From Clostridia bacterium (GTDB lineage Bacteria > Bacillota_A > Clostridia > Christensenellales > Aristaeellaceae), in the NCBI GenBank assembly GCA_017620455.1, contig JAFZQK010000061.1, positions 1 through 43,677 on the forward strand: a DNA stretch of 43,677 nt, given 5' to 3'. Made by a program: the position numbers and the translations under genes. The notes under the pieces are model-generated. The model was not told where the DNA came from and searched no databases. It was given only the letters and a program-made list of their open reading frames with translations. Position 1 is the first letter of the stretch. Each line of letters opens with the position of its first letter. This document shows, one piece after another, positions 1 to 7,992 of the stretch.

Positions 1-19
1 ATTCCGCTTTTTTCGGTCC

Positions 20-180
20 ATCAATTTCTTGCAAAATGGCATTTTCGCAAGCGAAAACGCTCATTTTGCGGCCAGAAATTGATAGAGGAAGCAAATTACA
101 TTTGCTCCTCGGCGACGTACATGCCGCCGCCTGCGGATGAAAATCGAAGGGGCTGCGGCCCCTTCGATGCATCCCCGGGG
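20..180. repeat. Intergenic multi-hairpin element, copy 1
   Basis: This is a non-coding run of consecutive inverted repeats. The outer stem pairs 20-29 with 74-83 and holds nested stems 31-38/62-69 and 42-48/51-57. It is followed by 85-95/101-110 and by a perfect 11-bp stem 143-153/158-168, and it ends in a CCCCGGGG palindrome near 173-180. The right part (about 101-185) aligns with 11143-11222 in the same order: TGCTCCTC, a GC hairpin ending CTGCGGAT, a GGGGCTGCGGCCCC hairpin, then CCCCGGGGTTT. It lies beyond the 3' end of the minus-strand hydrolase. It could be a dispersed intergenic repeat acting in RNA processing or transcript termination. Function is unknown. Confidence 0.6.
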
Positions 181-196
181 TTTCTCGATAGACTTA

Positions 197-224
197 AGCA
201 GGCCGTCCGGGCCTGCTTTTTATT
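197..224 (+). terminator. Rho-independent terminator, plus strand
   Basis: A perfect 8-bp GC-rich stem (197-204 with 210-217) has a 5-nt loop and is followed by a T-rich tract TTTTTATTT. It would end a plus-strand transcript entering from left of the window. The minus-strand side of the hairpin has no T-run. Confidence 0.7.
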
Positions 225-269
225 TGCTTATGTTCGCGGCGCAAGGGCGAAGGGCCCCGGATCCGTTTT

Positions 270-1472
270 TTACCATTCCTCGTCCACCACGATGAAGCTG
301 GATTCCGCATCCCGGATCCAGCGGGAAATGTAATTGATGGCCCGCTCCGGGCGGGTGGCGATCTCCTTGCCGCTGAAGCTGACGGCCAGCCCGTTCATCA
401 CGAACACCACCACGGTTTCGCTTTCCGACTCCCAGAACAGATCGGCCAGCAAGCCTTCCCAGCGCCCCTGATGGCCGTACCACGTGCGCCCGCCGATTTC
501 CACGCGGCACACCCCCAGCCCGTAGGGGCTGGATGCGGAGACGGTGCTGCCGGGCACCTGGCGCTGGTCGCGGCGCATCAGCCGCACGGAGCCGGGAGTC
601 AGCAGCCGCATCCCGTCCACGCTGCCGTCGCCGGCCAGGGCGACGCCGATCTTTTCCAGGCCGGAAAGGCTGATATACAGCCCGCCCACCGACGCCCGGT
701 AGTGCCCGGCGGGGTCGCAGGCGCCGTCGTATTCCGCGGCGTCCGTTTCGATGTACCGCTCCGCGGACTGGTACACCAGCCCCTGGGGGGTGTAGGTGTT
801 GGCCAGGAAGCCGGGGTCCGGCAGGAGATGGGCGGCGAAAGCGGCGTTGATCCCCAGGGGAGCAAACACGTGCGCCGTCATATAATCGTTGAAATTCTGG
901 CCCGACGCCCGTTCGACCTCGCTGCAGAGGATGCCGCCGTTCAGATTGGCGTAGGCATACCGCGTGCCGGGGGCGTCGTCGGAAAAGAAGGTGCTGTCGG
1001 TTTCGTCGATCCGGTCCCACCGCAGGACGCCCGCGTAGGGGGCGGAGGGCAGGAAGGAAGTGGTGTGGCTGAGGGCCTGGCGCAGCGTCACGTCCCTGTC
1101 CGGCCAGCGGGGATTGCGGATGGGCAGGCCCTCCGCGCTGCACAGCGGCGCGTCCAGATCCAGCTTTCCTTCCTCCGCCAGCTGCATCACGCCCACCGCG
1201 GCGATCATTTTCGTGACGGACGCCACCTTGAATACGGCGTCCTCCGTCACCGGATGGCGGCCCGTCTTGTCCCGGCCGCCCCAGAAAAAGGAATAGATCC
1301 TTTCGCCCCGCTGGCTCACCAGCACCGCGCCGCCCACCACCTGGGCCCGGTCGAACATGCCGGAAAAATACCGGTCCGCCGGGGCGGTATCCTCCGCTGT
1401 CAGGGCCAGGGCCTGGACGCCCTGAAACAGAAGGATCAGGGCTGCAAGCGCCGCCGCGATGTGCCGTCTCAT
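270..1472 (-). CDS. Secreted serine hydrolase, beta-lactamase/PBP4* family
   Basis: This 400-residue protein has the beta-lactamase-related (PF00144) fold of class C beta-lactamases, DD-peptidases and esterases. Visible catalytic motifs are SVTK at residues 85-88 (nucleophile Ser85, Lys88), YAN at 174-176 and HQG at 334-336 in the KTG position. Residues 1-24 form a signal peptide or anchor (MRRH, then a hydrophobic stretch ending in ALA), so it probably acts outside the membrane on peptidoglycan or another ester/amide. A GTG 21 nt upstream is in frame, but I chose the ATG at 1472 because it overlaps the parB stop as ATGA, with GGAAGG just before it. It is the last gene of the par operon. The HQG motif and lack of other resistance genes argue against a true beta-lactamase; the substrate cannot be read from sequence. 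Confidence 0.85.
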   Translation of the reverse strand: MRRHIAAALAALILLFQGVQALALTAEDTAPADRYFSGMFDRAQVVGGAVLVSQRGERIYSFFWGGRDKTGRHPVTEDAVFKVASVTKMIAAVGVMQLAEEGKLDLDAPLCSAEGLPIRNPRWPDRDVTLRQALSHTTSFLPSAPYAGVLRWDRIDETDSTFFSDDAPGTRYAYANLNGGILCSEVERASGQNFNDYMTAHVFAPLGINAAFAAHLLPDPGFLANTYTPQGLVYQSAERYIETDAAEYDGACDPAGHYRASVGGLYISLSGLEKIGVALAGDGSVDGMRLLTPGSVRLMRRDQRQVPGSTVSASSPYGLGVCRVEIGGRTWYGHQGRWEGLLADLFWESESETVVVFVMNGLAVSFSGKEIATRPERAINYISRWIRDAESSFIVVDEEW

Positions 1473-2308
1473 CCTTCCAGCCGCTCCAGGCACTGGTACA
1501 GCTGCTCCAGCTCGTCCTCGCTGTAATACTGCAGGATGATCCTGCCCTTTTTCCGGCTGCCCTTGAGCTGAGTGCGCAGCCCGAAGGTCCGCTGCAGGCG
1601 GGTTTCCATATCCTTGAGCTCCAGCGGCAATGGCTTGGGGGCGGGCTTTTCGGGCGCTTCCGGCGCGGCGGCCAGCTTTTCCAGGGCGCGGACGCTCAGG
1701 CCTTCCCGGACGGCGCGTTCCGCAAGCAGCAGCAGCTTTTTGTCATCCTGTATGCCCGCCAGCACCCGGGCGTGGCCTGCGGACAGCTTTCCCGCCAGCA
1801 CCTCCTTGCGCACGGGCAGCGGCAGCGTCAGCAGCCGCAGCAGGTTCGCCACCGCCGGGCGGGATTTGCCCAGCCGTTTGGCGGCCTGCTCCTGGGTGTA
1901 GCCGCACTCGTCCATGAGCTGACGGATGGCGGCGGCTTCCTCCAGGGGGTTCAGGTCCTCCCGCTGGATGTTTTCGATCAGGGCGGCGGCCATCTGCTCC
2001 TGTTCGGTCATGTCCCGTACGATGCAGGGCACCTCCGCAAGCCCCGCCAGATGCGCGGCCCGGAACCGGCGTTCCCCGGCCACGATGCGGTAGCGCCCGC
2101 CCTGGCGCACAGCCAAAAGCGGCTGCAACACCCCCGCTTCCCGGATGGAATCCGCCAGGGCGCGCAGGGATTCGTCGTCAAAGCCGCGGCGGGGCTGGCC
2201 GGGATTGGGGTCCAGTTCCGTAAGGGGGATCAGGCTGATATTGTTTTCCGATTCGGTGCTGTCGGGCAGCAGGGCGTCCAGCCCCCGGCCCAGGCCGGTC
2301 TTTTTCAT
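1469..2308 (-). CDS. parB: Chromosome partitioning protein ParB/Spo0J
   Basis: This 279-residue CTP-dependent DNA clamp loads at parS sites and organises the origin for segregation with ParA and SMC. The N-terminus (MKKTGLGRGLDALL) is the short basic leader typical of Spo0J. The ParB/Srx nucleotide-binding domain spans about 25-115 with the GERRFRA motif at 78-84. A helix-turn-helix follows at about 138-158 and a C-terminal dimerisation segment with Lys/Arg-rich stretches closes the protein. The start has a GAGGTGA ribosome site 7 nt upstream. It lies 17 nt behind parA and its stop overlaps the downstream hydrolase. I did not find a clear parS (TGTTTCACGTGAAACA-like) site in the window. Confidence 0.95.
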   Translation of the reverse strand: MKKTGLGRGLDALLPDSTESENNISLIPLTELDPNPGQPRRGFDDESLRALADSIREAGVLQPLLAVRQGGRYRIVAGERRFRAAHLAGLAEVPCIVRDMTEQEQMAAALIENIQREDLNPLEEAAAIRQLMDECGYTQEQAAKRLGKSRPAVANLLRLLTLPLPVRKEVLAGKLSAGHARVLAGIQDDKKLLLLAERAVREGLSVRALEKLAAAPEAPEKPAPKPLPLELKDMETRLQRTFGLRTQLKGSRKKGRIILQYYSEDELEQLYQCLERLEG

Positions 2309-2325
2309 TGGTGTTCACCTCGGCG

Positions 2326-3084
2326 TCAGCGGTTGTTGGCGATGACCTCGGCGGCCAGGGCGCGGTAAGCCTCCGCCCCGGTGCTGCGGCTGTCGTACAG
2401 ATGGATGGGCAATCCGTGGCTGGGGGCTTCGCCCAGGCGCACGTTGCGCGGCACGGTGGTTCTGAACACCTGGCGCTTGAAATGCTTCTTCACTTCCGCT
2501 ACTACCTGCAGCCCCAGATTGGTGCGCCCATCCAGCATGGTGAGCAGCACGCCTTCGATCTCCAGGGCGGGGTTCAGCCCGTGGCGCACCCGCTGCACGG
2601 TGTTGAGAAGGGCCGTCACCCCCTCCAGGGCGTAATACTCGCACTGAATGGGGATCAGGATGGTCTGGGCGGCGGTGAGAGCGTTGACGGTGAGCAGGCC
2701 CAGGGAGGGCGGACAGTCGATCAGGATGAAATCGTACTGGGGCCGCACGCCTTCCAGCGCGGCCCGCAGCCGGTATTCCCGGCGGCTCAGGCTCGCCAGC
2801 TCCAATTCCGCCCCGGCCAGGCGGATATCCCCGGGGCAGAGGGAAAGGCCGGTTTGCCGGGTTTTTTCCAGGGTGCTTTCCAGGGTGCATTCTCCCAGCA
2901 GCGCTTCGTATACGGTGCGCTTCCCGGCCCGGATGCCCAGGCCGCTGGTGGCGTTCCCCTGGGGGTCCAGATCCACCAGCAGCGTGGGCTTTCCCTTTTC
3001 CGCCAGGCAGGCGGCCAGGTTCACCGCCGTGGTGGTCTTGCCCACGCCGCCCTTCTGATTGGCGATGCAGATGATCTTTCCCAT
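2326..3084 (-). CDS. parA: Chromosome partitioning ATPase ParA/Soj
   Basis: This 252-residue deviant Walker ATPase binds the nucleoid in its ATP dimer form, is stimulated by ParB, and in Bacillus-type bacteria also regulates DnaA. The deviant Walker A is KGGVGKTT at residues 11-18, followed by the LLVDLDPQGN motif at about 37-46 and the Walker B ILIDCPPSLG near 120. The absence of an N-terminal helix-turn-helix makes it the short chromosomal (Soj) type rather than a plasmid ParA. It sits 28 nt behind a small unknown gene and directly ahead of parB, and its location beside dnaA fits the Soj-DnaA link known in Bacillota. Confidence 0.95.
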   Translation of the reverse strand: MGKIICIANQKGGVGKTTTAVNLAACLAEKGKPTLLVDLDPQGNATSGLGIRAGKRTVYEALLGECTLESTLEKTRQTGLSLCPGDIRLAGAELELASLSRREYRLRAALEGVRPQYDFILIDCPPSLGLLTVNALTAAQTILIPIQCEYYALEGVTALLNTVQRVRHGLNPALEIEGVLLTMLDGRTNLGLQVVAEVKKHFKRQVFRTTVPRNVRLGEAPSHGLPIHLYDSRSTGAEAYRALAAEVIANNR

Positions 3085-3112
3085 AAAAATGCCTCTCTTG
3101 GGTGCTGAATAA

Positions 3113-3595
3113 TCAGGCTTCGTCCAGCCACATGCGCCAGCGGAACGGGGGATAGCATCCCCGCACCAGGCCGGCGATGGCCTTCAATTCCTCCTGAGTC
3201 TGCAGGGAGGAAAAATGCGTGTACAGGGCTTTCAGGGCCGCCAGGCTGTCCCGGTGCAGGGCGTACTGCTGCACGGCCTGAAGGTGCTTTTGATCCACGG
3301 GCAATTCCGAAAGGGCCAGGAAGAGGAGCTCGTCCGAGAGCACCGCCACGTCCTCCAGCCGCATGCGCACGCGGCTGCCGTCCGCCAGCGTCACCAGCAT
3401 GCTGCCCCGGGTGCCGTGATGCACGGCCAGGAACAGCCGGCTGTCGATTTCCCGGTACAGACTGTCGATTTCCCGGCGGATGGTGTAGGCGTTGAGCAGG
3501 CGGCGGATCTCCTCCGCCGCGGGCAGCGTTTCGCCGGTCAGGCGCGGCCCCAGCCAGGGCTCCAGGATCTGTGTGACCTGCGTAAGCGCGATCAT
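3113..3595 (-). CDS. Conserved-looking hypothetical protein upstream of parA
   Basis: This is a 160-residue soluble protein I do not recognise. The frame stays open to 3988, but that would cover the DnaA boxes, so I start at the ATG at 3595, which has AAGGGAGG about 9 nt upstream. The protein is rich in charged helices. Residues 20-75 contain YRE and SRL elements and a short beta-like stretch (SMLVTLADGSRVRMRLEDVAVL) resembling a small barrel or Sm-like fold; the C-terminal half is helical and ends in RMWLDEA. There is no signal peptide, membrane segment or Cys cluster. It is the first gene of the par operon, 28 nt from parA, and starts right next to the origin-like region, so a replication or segregation accessory role is a positional guess only. 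Confidence 0.7.
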   Translation of the reverse strand: MIALTQVTQILEPWLGPRLTGETLPAAEEIRRLLNAYTIRREIDSLYREIDSRLFLAVHHGTRGSMLVTLADGSRVRMRLEDVAVLSDELLFLALSELPVDQKHLQAVQQYALHRDSLAALKALYTHFSSLQTQEELKAIAGLVRGCYPPFRWRMWLDEA

Positions 3596-3624
3596 GGCCG
3601 TCGCCTCCCTTCCTTGCTTCTCCA

Positions 3625-3653
3625 AAGATACCACACTCTGGCCGGTTTGTCCA
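3625..3653 (-). promoter_or_regulatory. Candidate sigma-A promoter of the par operon
   Basis: On the minus strand TGGACA (3648-3653) is separated by 17 nt from TATCTT (3625-3630), which places a start about 20 nt ahead of the 3595 ATG. It abuts the DnaA-box-like sites at 3655-3672, so DnaA binding could affect it. Confidence 0.5.
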
Positions 3654-3654
3654 G

Positions 3655-3989
3655 TTATCCGGGTTATGCACAATGGCATTTCATTTTGCACGGTCATTTC
3701 CAAATTCTTAAATTTTTGTTGCACCGCGCGAAACAACCTGTCCGGCGTGTAATAAATATACAGAATGTGTATAAATTTACAGAATGAACGTTTGCGTTGT
3801 GCCATGGCTTGTGGTGAAATCGCGGTGGCAACACAAGGGATGGCGGTGCGATTTATCAACAGAAGGAAGGCATACAGAAATACAGAAAATGGGAATATCC
3901 TGGAAATCCCCTTGAAATGCCGGGGAAAATCTGCTATGATAGGGGCGTGGCTGACGGGGAAATGAGTTTTCCACAAAAAGTTATCCACA
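3655..3989. other. oriC: Probable oriC / dnaA control region with DnaA boxes
   Basis: This non-coding region lies between the divergent par operon and dnaA. DnaA-box-like 9-mers are: TTATCCACA at 3981-3989 (exact consensus, plus), TTATGCACA at 3664-3672 (plus), TTATACACA read on the minus strand at 3766-3774, TTATCAACA at 3853-3861 (plus), and the weaker TTTTCCACA at 3967-3975 and TTATCCGGG at 3655-3663. An AT-rich stretch at about 3695-3790 could be an unwinding element in an otherwise GC-rich window. The setting beside dnaA and parAB is classical for an origin. Whether replication starts here, rather than the boxes only autoregulating dnaA, is inferred. Confidence 0.7.
3912..3940 (+). promoter_or_regulatory. 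dnaA promoter
   Basis: TTGAAA (3912-3917), a 17-nt spacer, then TATGAT (3935-3940) with a TGC just upstream. The predicted transcript starts near 3947, and the two boxes at 3967-3989 fall in its early leader, a good position for DnaA autorepression. Confidence 0.75.
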
Positions 3990-4095
3990 GCCCGCGGCGT
4001 TATTCACCGCTGACGGGTATTCTTTTTTCGGCTTGCAGTGCGAAAGCAATTTCAAATATTCATGCAGATACGGCATAGAAGCGGAGACGAGCACA

Positions 4096-5421
4096 TTGGA
4101 TAAGCAAGTGCTGTGGGATCAGGCGTGCGCCATCATGCACACCGAAATGACGGATTTGACGTATAACACCTGGATCAAGGCTGCCCTGCGCCCGCTGGGC
4201 TATTCCGGCGACCAGTTTTTTATCGAGGCGGTGACGGAATTTTATCATCAGTTCGTCACGCCCCGCTATTCCGTTCTGATCAGCAATTCCCTGTCCCAGG
4301 CGGTGGGCAAGCCCATCAAGGCCCAGATCCTTACCCCGGCCCAGGCGGACGAATACCGCGCGGGCATCACCCCGGACGAAAAGCCGGCGGACGAAAGCAG
4401 CCTGAACCCCAAATACACCTTCGACACCTTCGTGGTGGGCAGCAACAACCGCTTCGCCCACGCGGCGGCCCTGGCGGTGGCGGAAGCCCCGGCGGACGCC
4501 TATAACCCCCTGTTCATTTATGGCGGCGTGGGCCTGGGGAAGACCCACCTGATGCACGCCATCGGGCATTATATGCTGGCGCAGAAGCCCACGCTGCGGG
4601 TGAAGTACGTCACGTCCGAAGCGTTCATGAACGAGATGGTCAATTCCCTGAACAAGCGCAATCAGGCCGAATTCCGGGAGCGCTACCGCAACATCGACGT
4701 GCTGATGGTGGACGATATCCAGTTCCTCACCGGCAAAACGGGCACCCAGGAGGAATTTTTCCATACCTTTAACGCCCTGCACACCGCCGGGAAGCAGATC
4801 ATCCTGTCCTCGGACAAGCCGCCTCGGGAAATCGCCAAGCTGGAGGAAAGGCTGCGCAGCCGGTTCGAGTGGGGCCTCATCGCGGATATTTCAAAGCCCG
4901 ATCTGGAGACCCGGGTGGCCATATTGCAGCGCAAGGCCGAGGAAGAATTGCTGCGGGTGGATACCGACGTGCTCACCATGATCGCCGAGCGCGTATCCAG
5001 CAACATCCGGGAGCTGGAAGGGTGCCTCACCCGCCTGGTGGCCTATTCCTCCCTGACGGGCCGGCCGGTGGACCGGCAGTTGGCGGAGGACGCCCTTAAG
5101 GAGATCTTCGCCCGGTCCGAGCCGCGGCACGTTACCTGCGAGGACGTGATGGACGCCGTGGCCGCCTATTACAGCGTCACCGTGGACGATCTCAGGAGCC
5201 CCCGCCGCAGCCGCGACGTGGCGGTGCCCCGGCAGATCGCCATGTACATTGCCCGGGAGCTGGTGGGCGCGCCCCTGACCATGATCGGCGACGCCTTCGG
5301 CGGCCGGGATCATTCCACCGTCAACCACGCCTGCCAGAAGGTGGCCGCGGAAATCAAAACCGCCCCGTCGCTGAACAACCTGGTCAGCGATCTGATGCAG
5401 CAGCTGCAGGAAAAGCAGTGA
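4096..5421 (+). CDS. dnaA: Chromosomal replication initiator DnaA
   Basis: This 441-residue AAA+ initiator binds DnaA boxes and melts the origin. Domain I covers about 1-80, a short linker runs to about 105, and the AAA+ domain has Walker A GGVGLGKT at 143-150 and Walker B DVLMVDDIQ near 201-209. Domain IV carries the DNA-binding signature GGRDHSTVNHACQK near residue 405. The frame is open upstream to a TTG at 4033, but I chose the TTG at 4096 (TTGGATAAGCAA) because it gives the normal family length and has GGAGACGAG about 9 nt upstream. A terminator follows directly, so dnaA is not co-transcribed with dnaN, which is not its neighbour here. Confidence 0.96.
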   Translation: MDKQVLWDQACAIMHTEMTDLTYNTWIKAALRPLGYSGDQFFIEAVTEFYHQFVTPRYSVLISNSLSQAVGKPIKAQILTPAQADEYRAGITPDEKPADESSLNPKYTFDTFVVGSNNRFAHAAALAVAEAPADAYNPLFIYGGVGLGKTHLMHAIGHYMLAQKPTLRVKYVTSEAFMNEMVNSLNKRNQAEFRERYRNIDVLMVDDIQFLTGKTGTQEEFFHTFNALHTAGKQIILSSDKPPREIAKLEERLRSRFEWGLIADISKPDLETRVAILQRKAEEELLRVDTDVLTMIAERVSSNIRELEGCLTRLVAYSSLTGRPVDRQLAEDALKEIFARSEPRHVTCEDVMDAVAAYYSVTVDDLRSPRRSRDVAVPRQIAMYIARELVGAPLTMIGDAFGGRDHSTVNHACQKVAAEIKTAPSLNNLVSDLMQQLQEKQ

Positions 5422-5440
5422 CGGCTGCCGGCGGGATCAG

Positions 5441-5474
5441 CCCGGAAACGCGCGGAAAGCGCTTTCCGGGTTTT
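5441..5474 (+). terminator. Terminator after dnaA
   Basis: CCCGGAAA (5441-5448) pairs with TTTCCGGG (5463-5470), with a further inner GCGC/GCGC stem, followed by TTTTCGTT. It lies 20 nt after the dnaA stop. Confidence 0.75.
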
Positions 5475-5505
5475 CGTTATCAGACACGGAAGGGAGCGGA
5501 AAGCC

Positions 5506-5949
5506 ATGCGGTGGTATGAGGAAAGGCTTGAGGAAATGAAGGGGCGCGCGCCCGTTTATTCCGTCTGCGGCGACGACTGCGCGGTGTGCCCCCGGTATCT
5601 GGCCCGCACGGAGGAGGAGCTTCACGAAACCGCGGTGTTCTGGCGGGACGCCGGCTGGAGGGACCGGGTGGTGAGCAATGAGGAAATCCGCTGCCGGGGC
5701 TGCGGCACCCGGGGAACGTGCGCTTTTCAGCTGCTGCCCTGCGTGCGGGCGCACGGGGTGGCGGCGTGTCGGGAATGCGGGGAATTCCCCTGCGAAAAGA
5801 TCGCGGACATGCTGCGCCGGTCAGAGGAAAAGAAACGCCAGTGCCGGGCCGCCTGCGGGACCGCGGCGGAGTTTGAAATGCTCTGCCGCGCCTACTACGA
5901 AAAGGAAGAAAACCTGCAAAAAATGCCCGTCGGGGGAAAACAGTTGTAA
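5506..5949 (+). CDS. DUF3795 family cysteine-rich protein
   Basis: This 147-residue cytoplasmic protein has the DUF3795 pattern: CGDDCAVCPRY near the N-terminus (Cys22, 26, 29), then CRGCGTRGTC and a second cluster CRECGEFPCEK near residues 83-95. The grouped cysteines suggest a bound metal (zinc or Fe-S), which is inferred from the spacing. The family has no firm function. The ATG follows GGAAGGGAGCGG about 9 nt upstream. It is flanked by the dnaA terminator and by the promoter of the next gene, so it may be read from its own weak promoter in 5475-5500 or by read-through. The last codons overlap the -35 box of the corC-like gene. Confidence 0.8.
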   Translation: MRWYEERLEEMKGRAPVYSVCGDDCAVCPRYLARTEEELHETAVFWRDAGWRDRVVSNEEIRCRGCGTRGTCAFQLLPCVRAHGVAACRECGEFPCEKIADMLRRSEEKKRQCRAACGTAAEFEMLCRAYYEKEENLQKMPVGGKQL

Positions 5950-5972
5950 TTCCGATCAGAATATGCTATAAT
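5944..5972 (+). promoter_or_regulatory. Promoter of the CorC/HlyC-type gene
   Basis: TTGTAA (5944-5949), a 17-nt spacer, then TATAAT (5967-5972) with TG at 5964-5965 as an extended -10. The stop codon of the DUF3795 gene (5947-5949) lies inside the -35 box. Confidence 0.75.
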
Positions 5973-6004
5973 ACCTCCACTTGATTTTATGGGAGGGACA
6001 TTCC

Positions 6005-7342
6005 TTGGACGACCCGATCGGCCGATGGTTGGCTGCAATACTCCTGTTGGTAGGCCTGGCACTGCTGTGTCTGGCCCAATCGGTATGGACAAATGCGAAT
6101 GAAGGCCGCATCCGCGCCGCGGCGGACGCGGGGGACAGGCGGGCGAAAAGGCTTGTGCCCCTGCTGGGGCGCAGGGATACGGCCACGGCCCTGCGGGGGC
6201 TGAGGACGCTGTTCCTGATGGGCTTTGCGGCGCTGGGCGCCCGGATGCTGGAATCAACGGGCATGTCCTTTCTTGCCGCGGCGGCGGTGTTCTGCCTGGC
6301 GGCGGCGCCGGCGGTGATGGCGCTGTGCAAGCTGGCGCCGGAAAAGATCGGCCGGAAAAACGCGGATAAATGGGTCTGCCCCCTGGCGGGTATGCTGCGC
6401 TCCCTCACCGCGCTGACGACCCCCTTCACGGTGCTGGAAACCGGGCTGGCCCGGGGCCTTGTGCGCCTGTTCGGCGTGGACCCGTCGGCGGGGGACGAGC
6501 AGGTGACGGAAGAGGAGATCCGCGCCCTGGTGGACAAGGGCGGGGAAAAGGGCGTCATCGAGAGCGACGAAAAGGAAATGATCAACAACGTATTCGAGTT
6601 TGGGGATCTTACCGCCGCCGACTGCATGACCCACCGCACCGACGTGACCGCCCTGTGGATCCGGGACGACGAGGAGACCATCCGAAAGGTCATCAAGGAA
6701 AGCGGGCTGTCCCGCTTCCCGGTGTACGACGAGGACATCGACGACATCGTGGGCATCCTGTCCACCCGGGAATACCTGCTGAACGCAGGTGAAAAGAGCC
6801 CCAAGCCCCTCAAGGCCCTGCTGCGGGAGGCGTATTTCGTGCCGGAGACCGTGCCCACGGACGTGCTGCTGCGCAATATGCAGCACGCCAAGACCCACAT
6901 CGCCATCGTGGTGGACGAGTACGGCGGCATGAGCGGCATCGTCACCATGGAGGATCTGCTGGAGGAGATCGTGGGCAATATCTACGACGAATTCGATCCC
7001 GCCGCGGAAAGCGAGATCCAGCCCCTGCCGGACGGCTCCTTCCGGGTCAGCGGCACGGCGGATCTGGACAGCGTTTCCGAGGCCATCGGGGCGGAGCTGC
7101 CCCATGACGAGGATTACGATACCCTGGGCGGCCTCATTTTCAGCCGGTTTTCCACCATTCCCCAGGACGGCACCAAGCCGGAGCTGACCTTGTACCTCAC
7201 GCCGGACGGGGAAAAACCCGAGGAGGGAGAGGCCGCCCGGCTGCACATCCAGGTGGAATCCATCGAGGACCGGCGCATCGAATGGGCCCGGATCCGCGTG
7301 ATCCCGCCGGAAGGAAGCGGGGAAACCGGGCCGGAGGAATAA
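6005..7342 (+). CDS. Hemolysin C/CorC-type membrane protein with CBS pair
   Basis: This 445-residue protein of the CNNM/CorC group is linked in other bacteria to Mg2+/Co2+ handling. Hydrophobic segments at about 6-25, 62-78 and 85-102 form a reduced DUF21-like membrane region. A CBS pair follows (from MTHRTDVTAL, about residue 205, to MEDLLEEIVGNI, about 325), and then the CorC_HlyC (transporter-associated) domain to about 420. A TTG at 5981 is open in frame, but the TTG at 6005 has GGGAGGG 7 nt upstream and gives the sensible hydrophobic N-terminus. The old haemolysin name does not imply toxicity. It is monocistronic between a strong promoter and a strong terminator. Confidence 0.85.
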   Translation: MDDPIGRWLAAILLLVGLALLCLAQSVWTNANEGRIRAAADAGDRRAKRLVPLLGRRDTATALRGLRTLFLMGFAALGARMLESTGMSFLAAAAVFCLAAAPAVMALCKLAPEKIGRKNADKWVCPLAGMLRSLTALTTPFTVLETGLARGLVRLFGVDPSAGDEQVTEEEIRALVDKGGEKGVIESDEKEMINNVFEFGDLTAADCMTHRTDVTALWIRDDEETIRKVIKESGLSRFPVYDEDIDDIVGILSTREYLLNAGEKSPKPLKALLREAYFVPETVPTDVLLRNMQHAKTHIAIVVDEYGGMSGIVTMEDLLEEIVGNIYDEFDPAAESEIQPLPDGSFRVSGTADLDSVSEAIGAELPHDEDYDTLGGLIFSRFSTIPQDGTKPELTLYLTPDGEKPEEGEAARLHIQVESIEDRRIEWARIRVIPPEGSGETGPEE

Positions 7343-7363
7343 CGGCGGGCCGCGGGGCCGATG

Positions 7364-7396
7364 CGGGAGAGGACGAAGCGTCTCTCCCGTTTTTTT
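7364..7396 (+). terminator. Terminator after the CorC/HlyC-type gene
   Basis: CGGGAGA and GACG pair with CGTC and CTCCCG around a small GAAG loop (7364-7389), followed by seven T residues (7390-7396). Confidence 0.85.
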
Positions 7397-7470
7397 CTTC
7401 CCGCGGTAAACAAAGGCGGCGCCCGCCGCGTTTATACAGGTGAACGCGGGATGAGGAGGAGGCGGAAAAA

Positions 7471-7992
7471 GTGGAACACGCCGAGGTACCGGGCGCTGTT
7501 CGGGCAAAAAGGCTGGAAGAATGGGTGGACGCCTATGGGGACGCCGTGCTGCGGGTGTGTTTCCTGTACCTGGGGGACAGGCATCTGGCCCAGGACGCCC
7601 GGCAGGATACCTTCCTCAAGGCGTGGAAGGCCATGGCGCGGTTTGAGAAAAACGGCCCGGGCCATGAAAAGGCCTACTTGATGCGGATCGCGGTGAACAC
7701 CTGCAAGGATTACCGGCGGCTGGCCTGGGCCCGCCATACGGACGCGCGCACGGCTCTGGAGGACCTGCCGCCCCGGCTGACGGCGCAGCAGGAACAGGAC
7801 CGGGCGCTGACCATGGATGTGATGCGATTGCCGGACAAGCTCAAGCAGGTGGTGCTGCTGCATTACTATCAGAACCTTACCATCCAGGAAACGGCCCAGG
7901 CCCTGAGTATTCCCAAATCCACCGCGTACAAGCGGCTGGTCCGGGCGGAAGAGACGCTCCGGCGCGCGCTGAAGGGAGGCGATACCCTGTGA
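7471..7992 (+). CDS. ECF-type RNA polymerase sigma factor
   Basis: This 173-residue sigma-70 family protein has only regions 2 and 4. Region 2 includes DRHLAQDARQDTFLKAWKA (about 35-53) and the AYLMRIAVNTCKDYRR stretch (about 68-83). Region 4 has a helix-turn-helix around LTIQETAQALSIPKSTAYKRL (about 131-151). The GTG start at 7471 follows GAGGAGGAGGCGG at good spacing. Its stop overlaps the start of the next gene as GTGA, so sigma factor and presumed anti-sigma factor are translationally coupled. As with most ECF factors it probably drives its own operon, but I could not define its promoter. Confidence 0.9.
   Translation: MEHAEVPGAVRAKRLEEWVDAYGDAVLRVCFLYLGDRHLAQDARQDTFLKAWKAMARFEKNGPGHEKAYLMRIAVNTCKDYRRLAWARHTDARTALEDLPPRLTAQQEQDRALTMDVMRLPDKLKQVVLLHYYQNLTIQETAQALSIPKSTAYKRLVRAEETLRRALKGGDTL

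Noticed and set aside
270..1472. Beta-lactamase resistance gene
   Set aside because: The HQG motif and general sequence fit the wider PBP4*/esterase group, and it is co-transcribed with parAB rather than sitting in a resistance context.
3596..3988. N-terminal extension of the 160-residue protein to a start at 3988
   Set aside because: It would translate the DnaA-box region and the dnaA promoter backwards and lacks a ribosome site; the ATG at 3595 has AAGGGAGG.
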